Origin: Polyodon spathula
Lineage: Eukaryota; Chordata; Actinopteri; Acipenseriformes; Polyodontidae
Assembly (NCBI RefSeq): GCF_017654505.1
Contig: NC_054541.1
Location: 42,374,986 to 42,438,985 of the forward strand
Reading direction: 5' to 3'
DNA length: 64,000 nucleotides
Shown: positions 50,240 through 62,391 of the stretch, piece by piece
How the letters are laid out: each line of letters opens with the position of its first letter
How positions within the stretch are numbered: the first letter of the stretch is position 1
Program-made: the position numbers and the translations under genes
Notes under the pieces: model-generated
What the model was told of the DNA's origin: nothing
Database searches by the model: none
What the model saw: the letters and a program-made list of their open reading frames with translations, nothing else

Positions 50240-51003
50240 TGTGACAGAAATACAATGAATCTTGGTTGTAAATCTCCCTCCCGACCTGTGAGGCCAATAA
50301 GCAGCGAGGACAGAGTTCTTTGGACAGGCTGGCCTGACTGTTCTTTCCTCGGGTCGGGAAGTCGGTCAGTCTGGAAGAAGTCGAAACTCTGTTGCAAGAA
50401 TGTATTGACCCAGAAGTGAAACGACGTCGCAGCCGCAGATTGTAAAGGCAGCTGGACTCGTTTACCAAGGGGTCATGGGTGACAGCATATAAGGGGGACG
50501 GAGACTCATAATCTGTTCCTTCGCTTTGGTTACGAAATGTAACCCGGAAGGACCTGTGCAGTAATTGTGAGATATCGTGAGTGTTTGTTTGTCTTGTCTA
50601 TAATTTTTAATTGTGCTTTCATAGACAGCTAACACGTTCCAGAGCTGTCGCTTAGGGCCAGTATAAAACCCAGAACAGCACTATACTATTGTCACATATT
50701 AAACTGTATCACCCACCATGAGCACTACAGCATGCACCCTGGACTGGTGACTGTGTTTGTATGTTATGGGAGAAATACCTGTGTTTAGAGATACCTGTGT
50801 TTATTGTTTGGGACTGCAAACCCATTATTATTTACCCCGTGCATTACACATTGGTGTGTATTGCCGTGGATCATTGTTTTGGTCACCAGAACTGGATTAT
50901 AAAAATAAAGAAATCACTTTTCCATACTGGATTGCAATCTTGGTCTATTTATTCCTGCACTGCATCACCTCTGCACCTGTACACAATATACCACTTTGCC
51001 ACA
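50240..51003 (+). mobile_element. Solo LTR with perfect 5-bp target duplication
   Basis: The element of 764 bp begins TGTGACAG and ends TTGCCACA, giving TGTG...CACA termini. ACCAT occurs immediately before (50235-50239) and immediately after (51004-51008), a clean 5-bp duplication. Inside, a TATA-like catataaggggga lies near 50485 and a poly(A) signal AATAAA at 50904-50909, in the order expected for U3-R-U5. There is no internal gag/pol sequence, so this is a solo LTR formed by recombination between two LTRs. The superfamily cannot be set from the LTR alone; 5-bp duplications are usual for Gypsy-type elements. Confidence 0.85.
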
Positions 51004-51008
51004 ACCAT

Positions 51009-53900
51009 GCAAAAGCATTATTTTATGTATAAGGGTAAGCAGATTCAAATGCCATTGCGTTCCTGTGGAATCCCAGTTTCCTCCTTCTTTTCAGTACTTG
51101 ACCTTTAAATTGTTCTACCCACACCTTCTTCATGTGGGGATAGTTAAAAGGTCACAGCATCAAACTAATTTCTTTGGAATCAGAAAGTTATCAAAGGGAG
51201 CCAGGATTCCATGTGCTCAGATAATACGGGGTTGATTCTGTCAAAGAAAATCATTCAAATTCAGTATTAGAAAAACAGAACTCAGAACCACTCAAAATGA
51301 TTGTAAACTAGGATCAGGTTAGTATTTCAGTAAAACTAAAGCTTAGTTCATTAACTGTTCAATAAACACTTAACCTCCTTTATTTAGCACAATGAAATTC
51401 CAGTTATTTCAGTCTAAATAAAATCACTAGTATCAGTCAATGCAGCTAAAATCTTCAAGTTTAATCCTGTACTAACAGAGGCCAGCTGTGATTTGAATAT
51501 ATTAACCCAGGTGGAATGTAAAAAAGCTGGTATTTCAGCTACTTTTTCAGAAACATGCTAGACAAAAAGAAAGCAATATGATACCTTTTATTGGACTAAC
51601 TAAACAATAATTCATCACAAGTTTTCAAAACCTCAAATGTCTCTTCAGGTGAAAGTAGGAAAGAGATTGATGTTTACAAAATACCCTAGCACTGTAATGC
51701 AGCTCCATCCTCACCCTCCTTGTATTTGGTGAAGTTATTTGTTTGTACGCATTCTCAAACATAAAGGTAAGGGGAAGGTGTAAAAATAAGTGAGTAACGT
51801 TTGAAGGTATTTACTCCTAATTGAAAAAACAAATCTATATATCAAAGTCAAAAAGTGAAAAAAATCTTTTATTTGCCTGATCCATTTATGTAACATCTAT
51901 TTTTGGTAACCATAATTTTTGTCTGGTTGACCCTATTTAATGTTACTCAGTCGTCTTTGTAAAATGTTTTGGTAGGATATTATAGTCTATGTATATTTAT
52001 TGTTTATCATTCTCTAAGCATACTATCATTTTCAGTCCCTATTACTGTATGGAAAAACAAAAAAACATGAAAAGTTCTCAAAAATGCTTTTTTAAATGAT
52101 TTTTTTAGAAGATGTGTCAAATGTAACACAAAATGATGACTCTGCACAATGGATTTAGGCTAACACAAGGCTGTACAAGGCTTCTGCATATCAAATCCCA
52201 AGAACAGTGAAGATTTGGCATAAATTATAGTCTGAAATGTTCCCTCAACTGTTAACCTTCAGATGTTCAACATATGAAAAGTTGATTATGATAACCCATG
52301 ATCAATTCTGACAGCTGATTGCAACATCTATTACTGTTTTGTCTTTGTGAACACTGGGGTCCCATTTTCTTTTGCACACAGTGTTTTATTAAAATGTAAC
52401 AGTTGAGGTGTCATTGGAAATGTGCTTTGTGCTTTCCACTGATATCTCATGTGACATGTTCCTAGAATAAATTATATAGTCCAGAATACAGTGATGCCTT
52501 CACTTGCTAGGAGACAGCAGTGTGCATTGGGCATCTTATCCATTTTGCATAGCATAAACAACACATTATATCAAACGATGGCTAGAAGTAAAGGAAAAGC
52601 CAAATAAAATGTTCATATACACATTTTCATTCATTCATTTACTCCAGCTGTTAGCTATTGTTTTACTGCTTGGGTCCAGGTTCCGACATGTCCTTATGAG
52701 GGTTAAATGGTTTCTTCAGCCTCAAGACCCTCAATTTCTCCAGACAGTTTGAAGCATTCATTTGAACAAAACTGGTACAGATTATTCCTTTTCTATTTTT
52801 TATTTTTTTTAGTCAATAAGCATTTTATGAATTAAATTAAATAGTTTTGTTGTGATTGAATACATTTTGCTAGCTTCTTAAGTAGACCTGATTAGACTTT
52901 CTTGTTGCAAACATGCACACAGCTAGATTTTGTGAATTAAATATAAAATTGTGTTTCACTGTAGACTTGTAATTATGTGTAGGTTTCAGCTGTTAATAAC
53001 TTACATTTCTGAAATGACTTCATAAGAAATTGAGTTATTTTCCTGTTCAGGTTTTACTGATATCAAAAACCCTGAACATGTTTGAACAATGACCTTTAAA
53101 ACATGAGAACAGTTACCCTGCCTGCACACATTTCAATAGCTATATGCACTAACCAGCTCTCTGCATAGATAAGAAGACTTTCTTGTAGCTCTTTTGTAAA
53201 GATCACCTAGTGCACATTGTATCATTCTGTACAAAATATAACTGCATTCTAATTACACTGTAGTTGATCATTCTAATTGCAATAACCTGTTTGCACTATT
53301 TACTAGAAAGCAGCATTAATGGATAAAGTGAAAAGTAAGTTGTGAGTTCTATTATAATGATCTAACAGTAGCAAATCACTTCCACCCTTTATGCCATTAA
53401 GAAATAAACTGAATGTACACTTTTTCTGTCTTAAATGTATTATATTTAGTAGGTTTACTAAAGAGAATCAATAAATCATCATTCACAAGACTGGAGCTAA
53501 GACTGTGCAGGATGTGGCCCAGGTGGTCCCCCTCTGTCTCAATGTGATCACCCGCAAAGAGGTGAAGGTATAAATAGGGAAGCTATTGACAGGGAAATAG
53601 ACCCTATAGCCTGCTTCTGTAACTTTAACATTCTGTTTAGTGATTCAAAGTTCATATTACAATACAATAAATCTGTCTGTTATGAAAGCCATGGATATTT
53701 GATCTGAGTCAACATAGAATGTACAGTATATATATATGTTTGATATAATTTGAACAATTGTTAGTTTCTCATGCATAGCTCACATTTCAAACTCACCAGG
53801 CAGTAATCGAGGGGTCTCTTCAGTCTCTGTGGGGTCAGTTGAGGAGCTGTAGCTCAAGGGCTGTTCTCTTGACCTCAGACCAGATATGCAACCTGTTTCA
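51009..53900. other. 3' flank, largely unique
   Basis: AT-rich DNA without a recognised gene. A short block at 51570-51650 resembles a dispersed vertebrate repeat (see findings). Confidence 0.6.
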
Positions 53901-53914
53901 CACAGTTTGGTCGT

Positions 53915-54256
53915 TTATGGTGACCCCAATTGTTGTCCCGAAGTGGATATTGAGCCCATGTGCAATGGACTGGTTATTCCTAAGTGCTTTATTTTGTAGA
54001 AATTGGCCATTGCCTGATGTGATTGACCTTCTAACACTTTGTCCAGGATTCTAGTGTACAAAACTGTGGTTTCATAATGTGTCCACAATCTGAAAAGAAC
54101 AGAAGGGGTCACACTGAATTGACGAGCTACATGTCTTTGTCTATTACCAGATTCCAACATTTGAACAGCTCTGGTTGTTTGGTCTTCACTCAAAAATGTT
54201 GTCTGCCACCACCTGGCATCCTTAGAAGCCATGATTCCAAAACCAGCAACGCACAT
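53915..54256 (-). pseudogene. Tc1/mariner-type transposase, N-terminal fragment (reverse)
   Basis: The minus strand reads LSEDQTTRAVQMLESGNRQR, then HVARQFSVTPSVLFRLWTHY. This has the shape of the first helix-turn-helix of Tc1/IS630-type transposases: RA..ML..G..QR.VA..F.V..S...RLW. The flanking residues (WWQTTF before, ETTVLYTRILDK after) are less clear. No DDE motifs follow: the sequence beyond 53915 on the minus strand (towards 53800) does not continue the family in any frame I read. This is an isolated, old fragment with different ends from the other Tc1 copies here. Confidence 0.6.
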
Positions 54257-54289
54257 GTTATCCCCGGAGCAGTCACCTGACTAGTAATG

Positions 54290-55272
54290 ATCACGTGTGA
54301 AATCTAAACAGGGTTTACCTGCTTATCTCAACAGATATCATAATGTATTAAAGAACATATAAATTGTATGTTCATTGTTGGGTGCTGAACAATACAAACT
54401 TTTATGTATTATCACTAAACAATTCATGTCCATTCAAGATGATCTTGAGAAATGTAAAAGGACAAGATTGGTAAGGGGACCTTAAACCACACTTGTAACA
54501 ACAACTCAGGTTGAAGCGCTTTTGCTCTATTATTTATGGCAATGTCTTAGGACTCCCACTTAATTCTATGAGAAATGAGAATCTGCATTGTAATGAAAAG
54601 AAAGTTATTAGGATTTTTCTTCAACACAGGTCATTAATTAAGTTCAGCAGTAAAGTGGGAAAGTAATGCTATGGAAAGTACATTTTACTGGCCATATAGT
54701 ATAGGTTGTAATTTGGAACACTTAAGGTATACCGGTAATATTGTATTAGTAACTATATTTATGACTAAAGATATTGGATAATGAAACATCTCAGTAAAAC
54801 TATCACACAAAAATATAAGGAAGAGCAATTAAAAGCTACATAAATTGTGTTTAGCATTGCTCTACTGTAACATTTACCAGTGGTATTTTAGATGTGTAGT
54901 GTGTAGCTGCTCCAGTTCTCTACATGATATTCTATCAACCTGATCTGCTTGATACAAAGACATTTACGCAAAAGAGCAGCAATTAACAATTAAATAAAAT
55001 CAGGTTCCAAGATTTTGCAAGATTTTAAAGCCAGATATATGTACATTTTAAAAGTCAAAATGAACTAACTTCATTACGAGTTGCTTTATGAGTTTTATTT
55101 GGCAACGAAATACTTGTTGTAACCTAAACACGAACAACATGTTGAACTATTTTTTTTTTATATATATACAACTGATTATTGTTGTGATCTTTTACAAAAT
55201 ACCAATAATACAGAAAATGTCAAAAATGGATTTTCTTTTATAAAAGATATCGTTGGTAATTATATAACACAA
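54290..55272. other. 3' flank, featureless
   Basis: AT-rich sequence in which I recognise no gene, element or tandem repeat. Confidence 0.6.
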
Positions 55273-56015
55273 TTTTTGTTCCTGGGTAGTAAGTGTTATT
55301 TCCTAATTGCTTATGCCTCAAAAGTATAGAAAATGGCTATTATTCCGCACAAACTTTGCTTTTGTGACCAGGACAGTGATATTTCAAAATATCACTATTT
55401 CCAATGGGAAAATGGGCAAATGTGTGTCTTTTCGTTCACATAAAGTCAGAAAAAAACAACATATGAATCCAAATTAACATGTATTTATACTAAAGTAATA
55501 CAAAAATGACTACAAAAGATTTAGAACTGAGTAGTTTTTCGAGATTTACGATTATACTGTATTTCATATGTTGTTTTTTATTTCAAAATATCACTATTTC
55601 CGAAAAACGGACAAATGTGTGTCTTTTCGTTCACATAAAGTCAGAAAAAAACAACATATGAATCCAAATTAACATGTATTTATACTAAAGTAATACAAAA
55701 ATGACTACAAAAGATTTAGAAGTGAGTAGTTTTTCGAGATTTACGATTATACTATAAGTATAATCGTAAATCTCGAAAAACTACTCACTTCTCTTTAGTA
55801 TAAATACATGTTAACTTGGATTTATATGTTGTTTTTTTCTGACTTTATGTGAACGAAAAGACACACACTTGTCCGTTTTCCCATTGGAAATAGTGATATT
55901 TTGAAATATCACTGTCCTGGTCACAAAAGCAAAGTTTGTGGGGAATAATAGCCATTTTCTATACTTTTGAGGCATAAGCAATTAGGAAATAACACTTACT
56001 ACCCAGGAACAAAAA
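55273..56015. mobile_element. Fold-back element with internal tandem duplication
   Basis: The outer ends are inverted: tttttgttcctgggtagtaa at 55273 and ttactacccaggaacaaaaa ending at 56015. The arms run inward about 240 bp with few mismatches. The centre is a perfect 36-bp inverted repeat (55718-55753 and 55757-55792) with a 3-base loop. The left half also contains a tandem duplication with ~199-bp period (55381 and 55580). Each arm contains its own palindrome, gtgatatttcaaaatatcac (about 55378). The right arm lacks about 27 bp present in both left units. No coding potential. I believe this is a non-autonomous DNA transposon family but cannot name it. Confidence 0.8.
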
Positions 56016-57870
56016 AAAATAAAAAATTTTTCAAACAGAGCAATTGTTTATTCAGGTCTGTCTATCCATTTTATTATTGAATAACTTAAATCAAGTTTGC
56101 AGTTCATGAGACCTTCTTAGAAGTTTAATCTTGTTGATGCACTTGTTAACCTTACAGAATGTTTATAAACTATCTTTAAAAACAGTCCTGAAAAAATATT
56201 CCTTAAAGTTTTGTGACTAGGGCCCAATATCTCACTGGTGTTTTACAGGCACTGTCTGTTAAAGATTCCTAATGGAGGACAGCATGCTATGAGGTGAAGT
56301 CTTAAGATTCCTGCCTGCTATGATATGCTGGACCCTAGTTTGCTCACAGATCACAAGCTGGCAGTGACTGGAAAGATTTACTATTTCACTTGGCAAGCAT
56401 TGTTTTTTAGAGATAATGTAATGTCAGATTCGGCTAGGCCTAAAACCTTAAAATGATGGACATATCCACGAGAATGCAGTGCAAAACCATACATAGGTAC
56501 TTCTAAAGTGGTGGTCCTGAGATGGGAAAAACACGATTTTTCCTGTCAAAACGATGTAAGGCCCCTGACGAAGCCTTTGCCAGAACTATCACTCTCATCG
56601 ATGTGAGAAATTAGATATTGATTTTTCTTCACTATGCAATCTGTGAAGGATAACTACTAAGCAACAGTTATGGGAAATAATGTCAGCCATAAATTAAAAA
56701 AAACATTACTGTACCTTGAGAGCCTGACAGAATCTATATCTTTGTGTTCTTGTTTAAGCAACAAATGGAAGAATAGTGAAGTGCCTTAGCATTTAATATG
56801 CATTAAAAGTTTTCTCTTCTCTTTTCTAGTTTCATAAGACGCTTGGTGTTGGTTGTGGTGTTCTGGGAAGATTCCAATGCAGAGTTGAAACAGGAAGAAT
56901 CTTCCCTGAGACAAATTTCACCTGCCATGACTAATTAATTAGGTATTCAATATGTAAGGCAACAGCATGATTAGCATTACAATACTATTTAAGGAAATTA
57001 CAAAACAGCTGTGGCCCAGTATGATGGGTACTCCCTGCCCCTGTGTTTATTTGTGTTATTTGTGGTATTATTAGTTAAATGTACTGTCTTGTGTTTGTTT
57101 TAAAACAATATTTTCTTATTGTTGTTTTACAGCATGGAAGTGGTTAAAATTTCCCATCCAGCTAATCTCACGAGAATGCCTGGTCGGCAGCTAATGTTTC
57201 ATTGACAAATTGGCTGTCGACCACACATGTTAGAAAGCACAGGAGTAGGTGGGGCAGACTTCACATAGACATACTGGGAGCAGTAACTTAATTTACAGTA
57301 GCTCAGCTATAAAAAGCACACAAAGAAATCCGGTGCCCTTAATTGGTTAATTCAGCAGGAGGTGGTACGGCAGTATGCTAAACAATAAGGATCAGGCAAT
57401 CAATGCAATGTGCTGGAGAAAGTGACAGACTTACACCATGTAGTCTTTCTAGAGGAGTAACTCAACACAGCAGCAGACAGGCACAGCAGGAAAGCTGCTC
57501 ACATACATCACTGAACACTGGACTAGACAGCAGAATATCAAATATTTAAAAACAGAGGCTCCATGTTAGTGTTTAGAAGAGTAGGCAGTCTTTCTTTCCC
57601 ACCCAGAATATGCAAAGCCATCATACTGAGTTTGATGTTTTGTTTTGTTTTAATACCTGTACTCAACGTGTATTTTTTGCCAGGTATTTATTTTATTTTT
57701 TTTGTATGTTTTATTTAGTTTATTAACTATTAGCTTACAAACCTTAAATACTGTTATCCTTTAAATCCCCAAATATGACTCTTCATAACATTTTATATAT
57801 TTTTACAGATTGAAATTAACTGAAGTAACTTACATGCACTGCTAGATGTTCAATTTTCATTATCTTGTAA
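56016..57870. other. 3' flank, featureless
   Basis: Unique-looking sequence without recognised genes or repeats. Confidence 0.55.
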
Positions 57871-57872
57871 AA

Positions 57873-58352
57873 TGAATTGAACAGAAAGACAAGGGCTGGA
57901 TGCTAACCACAAAACATACTGTTTAAAGACAAATGTCTAACCATTCAACTAAAGAGCAAGTTCTGTAGTCGAGAGGTAAGTACATGTCTTACACTGATGT
58001 CAGTATTATCAACTCATGAACTACCAGAAGTAGATCCATTACATTATCCCTGTGCTTAATCAAAGCTTGTCCTCGTAGACTAAAGGAGTTTCAATGACAG
58101 GCTTGCTATAGCTATAATACAAAGAACAAAGTAATTAAATTACTTGTTCAATCACAGGGTCAGGATTCTTTCCTATATGGTGCCACTGTAATGAATTGCC
58201 ACCTCAGCACATTGAATTGAATAGAAAGGCAAGGGCTAGATGTGAACCACTAACCTTCTTACCATTCAAATAAAGAGCAAGCTCTGGAGTTGAGAGGTAA
58301 GTGTGTGTCTTATGCTGATGTCAGTAATATGAACTCATCAGCTGCTAGGAGG
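57873..58352. repeat. Direct repeat pair, ~150 bp each, 340 bp apart
   Basis: The unit at 57873-58030 (gaattgaacagaaagacaag, ggctggatgctaaccac, aaagagcaagttctgtagtc, gagaggtaag) recurs at 58212-58352. The later copy reads gaattgaatagaaaggcaag, ggctagatgtgaaccac and aaagagcaagctctggagtt. They are roughly 80% identical by eye, with an internal length difference. The ~180-bp spacer is not shared. This could be a segmental duplication or two copies of one interspersed repeat. Confidence 0.75.
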
Positions 58353-58359
58353 AGATTTA

Positions 58360-60785
58360 CAACACTTGGTACACACAAAAAAACCCAAATAAAACCAAAT
58401 GATCAAACTACTGTGTATAATCAAAATACATGGGCTGCACAAGGTACCTGTGTGACGCAATGTAACATACATTTTAAAGACTATATCAATATGCCTGAAT
58501 GACAGCATAGAAGAAAAAAAAGTGTCTTTCTCTCACAGTATTTGCAGATAATTCAACAATTAGAGACCACCTTCATTTGACTGGCCTATTATTTCAGGTT
58601 GCACAATGGAAAGGCTAATAAAGCTTTGAATCTCACTGAATATACCTAACATGCACAGTAAAGACTGTATCTCAAAAAGTGTTTATTTTCAGAAATGCTG
58701 GCGTCGTTGTAGCATTATTTTTCGGTGATAAAGTGGCTTAGTTAAAAGTAGCAAACCATGTGAAAACAGCATTTCGATTTCATTTTTTTCAAGTCATTTT
58801 GTAAAGTCTCCTTGGCTGTTAATGTGTTTTATCGTTAATCTGTTGTACTGGATGTCTTTTATCACAACATTTTATTAACTGCTGCCCTGAGGGCTGTTTA
58901 CCTGACAACAGGAGAGTTTATAAAAATTTGAGGTTTCAATTTATTTGATTTAACTGGCTTACCGACCAAAGCAAGTCAAATTGAAGGGTGAGTCATGAGA
59001 TCACAAGCTTGCAATCTCAAATCCTGGTTGCAGCACTGATTTATGCATTGCACTCCCACATATTAGTATGGAAAATTGGCAAGGGTTGGTTCGTCTCATC
59101 GCATCACATTGACCCCTATTGGTCATGCATCAGGTCAGAAGGAGACCAGCCAAGAGAAATGGTAAATACCTGCTTAGGAACTTGATTAATGGCTACAAAG
59201 TATAAATGAAACCAGAATGTGTGCAGCAGTACTTAGAAGTCAAAATATAGAGCCAGCCAGCTGGGAGTTTCTTCATTGTTAACCCAAGCCTAGATCTGCT
59301 AATCTGTCGGTAAGTGCTGCTCTGTCTGAGCACTGATTTGCACCACTTAACATGTTGTGCATATAATAAGGACTCATGGGTTGTCAGTGTGCAGATTTGT
59401 TCAGAAGATTGTCAAGAAAAATACATAAAAAATCATGCTTCTAAAAGTCAACAATATAACCCATGAGACCAGCTTGTGACATGCTTTTAAGATAAAGAAA
59501 ACAAGATACAACTGGAATGTTTGTTTAAATGTATTTGACAGGATTCAAAGTATTATTATTTTTTTTAATGTAGAAAATACTACACCAGACTGTTGGATTC
59601 CATCAGCAAGATTTAATTCGCAGCCAAAGCTACACATTGCGGGACCTGCAATTCAAGCTAACATGCCTTCTGCTGCTGGAAAGAACAGTAGTGAAGTGGA
59701 ATTTCAGTATATCAGCCTGGAGGATAAGTAACTAATCCACATATTGGCATCATATTCACTCCGCTTTGCCAAGTCCAAGGATGGGAATCACTGTTTCTCA
59801 GACGTGTCTTCTGAACATTATGAAATACAAATTATGTCAATGTTGCATTTTCTGTTGCAGCCTGTTGACACTGCTGTAAACCTGATACATGTATACATCT
59901 CCATGTTGTGATATATTGCACCACAAATACATTCTGTTACTTAGCATACTGTGTATCATTTAAAACAAACAACATTGTTTACACAGCATTGATTAATAAA
60001 ATGCAGCGAGAATGAAGAAGGCACTTCTCAATATCCAGCTGGAAGGGAAACGCACTGCATTGCCTTGCATAATATAATACAGCTTTGGCCAAAAGTTTTG
60101 CATTGCCCAGAATTTTAGGATTGGGACATAATTTAATTTTTTTTTTTTTTTTTAATACTTAGTCCCAACTCCCAAATTGAGTTCTGAATGCACCAAATAC
60201 ACAGCAAATTCATGAAATGGAGATGCAGAAATGTAACCCATCAAAATAACCGTTTATTTTCAAAAAACGCTGGATCTGCTTTAGGACGTTATGTTAAGTG
60301 TAATGCCAGATTGGTTCATGCCAACACTTTATTTTCATTGGATTCTGCTACTTGTAATCAAGGTCGTAATTTCTGATGCTCTGGATCCATTCACTGGAAG
60401 ATGTTGCTCAACAGGCATTCTGGCTTGATGGCACATTGAAGTGTGTGACACAAAGCTCTAAAGCAAGACATAATTACATGTCTGCAGTGAAGGACAAGGG
60501 GCATTAGTAATGCTGCTTCTATTTTAAACCCTTTATGCTAAGAATCAAGGATGTTCGCTATAGGTATGGCGCTCATATTAAAGATGAAGTTATTCTGATT
60601 GACGCAAACTAGAAAGATAAGGGCCAATAAAGTGGGCAGATTGTCTAATAAATTAAAATCTTGTGGAAGACAGAAACGCAATTAATGTTAATTTATTTTG
60701 TTACATTTGGTACGTTTGAATCATTTTGAAAATAATTTCACTTATAAAAAATGTACTGTAGTCAAAGCATAGCAAATAGTGTTAA
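58360..60785. other. 3' flank, mostly unique
   Basis: No gene recognised. A Tc1-like terminus may begin near 60081 (see findings). Confidence 0.55.
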
Positions 60786-61414
60786 CCCTCCTATTAGGTT
60801 TCTGGTCTATTTGACCCGACTCTAGTTTCCAATTGGGTTAAATGCTATTTTTCTTTTCATTTTCTGTATAATATTTTATAACTTTTCATAAGTTAGGGTC
60901 ATAAACTTATACACAGAAAACAGAACCTTTAAGATGTTTATTTTTTTAGAACAGGTCATGTATACAAATAAGATGTTTTGGGTTTCTGTGACCCGTGGCA
61001 TTTATCTATGTAGATTTGTGTGCAGGAATAAAACAAACTTCTTTAATTTGTTGTTTTATTATTATTATATTTGTATTATTATCTCTGGAAATGGAAATAA
61101 TAATACAAATATAATAATAATGCACTTATCTGGAGATATTTATAAACAAAAGACAAACAAACAATATATATCTGCAAGGCAGAGCCTAATTTTCTCAGTC
61201 AGTATTGCAACAGCATCTCCCTGGTAAAGACATTCCAAAATGTCAAACAAGTTTTATCACAGCTCCTGGACTAAAAGAACATAAAAGAGTAACACCTTTG
61301 CAAATAAAAACACTTAATCAATTTTAAGGCTGTTTAAATTAGTTTGAAATTGCATCGGATCAATATGACCCAAAACATAACGGCTGTGCCTACATTCTGA
61401 ACATAATAGGAGGG
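60786..61414. mobile_element. piggyBac-type non-autonomous element
   Basis: The left end TTAA|ccctcctattaggtttctgg and right end acataataggaggg|TTTAA are inverted; the shared terminus is CCCTCCTATTA. TTAA on the left is the piggyBac target; the right copy carries one extra T. Sub-terminal gacccgactctag and tatgacccaaaaca also suggest a longer, decayed inverted repeat. At 629 bp it has no transposase frame. The centre (61057-61120) is a near-perfect hairpin, ttattatatttgtattatta against its inverse. The ends resemble a TTAACCCTCC element I recall as common in fish genomes. Confidence 0.75.
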
Positions 61415-61419
61415 TTTAA

Positions 61420-62320
61420 GTAAAGCATATTAAAACATGGCAAAAGATGGTAAATGCTTAGTATAGCCATGGAAAAAGCATTGTAAAAGTGCAAAATTAC
61501 AATAGTAAACTTATAACGGTTACTAGAGTGGTTCACCTGTAGAAAAGGCAAATATTTGTATGTAATGTTTTGTGCACAACACATTGAGTAAGTGTGCAGC
61601 ATGGGCATGAAATAGATGGGTTTCTTGATTGATGTTTAGGCATGTGTCAGATTTGAAAATATTGCATATTGAGCAGGATAACAATTATATAATTTGATAA
61701 TCAGGGCTAAGTGTATTTGCAAAATGTGAATGAAGTGAAAAGCTGCCTCTGGGATTCAAGAATAATTATGAGTCACTGAATCATGGACAGAGACACGGGT
61801 GGCTGTAGGAAAAGCATGTTCCTACATACTGATTACGTGTTACATGAAGATGTTGCAGACAGACAAGACCTTTTTTTCAGAAAGATCTTAGCTCCCTTCG
61901 CATTGAGTCAGAAGTCATTTTTTATTTGGACATATGGTGCAGCATAATGAGAAAATGGGGTGCTGGTGGAAGACAAAATCCTTGTTTCTGCAGATGAATT
62001 ATTGAGTTGATTGCTGTTGAATCTTGAGTTTTTGTGTTTCCATGACCACTCACATTTAAAGTCAATATAACTGGGCAACAGGAGTGTTTATGGTACAAAT
62101 GGGAAATTGAATGGGTTTTATTAGAATGAACATCAGAGCAGACACAGCAAAACATTACATGAGCAATAGGTCACCGTAGTTAAAATGTCAAAGCAGATCA
62201 AAAAAAAGGGTTTCAGATATACAATATGAACACACACATCGTCTACCAGAAGGGAACTAGTGCATTCAATTAATTGAGTGCAATTTACCTCAGCAGCCTT
62301 GTTTAAAAAAAGAGGGTAGC
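61420..62320. other. 3' flank, featureless
   Basis: No recognised feature in this 900-bp stretch. Confidence 0.55.
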
Positions 62321-62321
62321 G

Positions 62322-62323
<2 letters not shown>

Positions 62324-62385
<62 letters not shown>
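62324..62385. repeat. (TA)n array at left edge of Tc1 copy B
   Basis: About 62 bp of TA ending in acacac at the terminus of the element. Confidence 0.95.
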
Positions 62386-62387
<2 letters not shown>

Positions 62388-62391
<4 letters not shown>

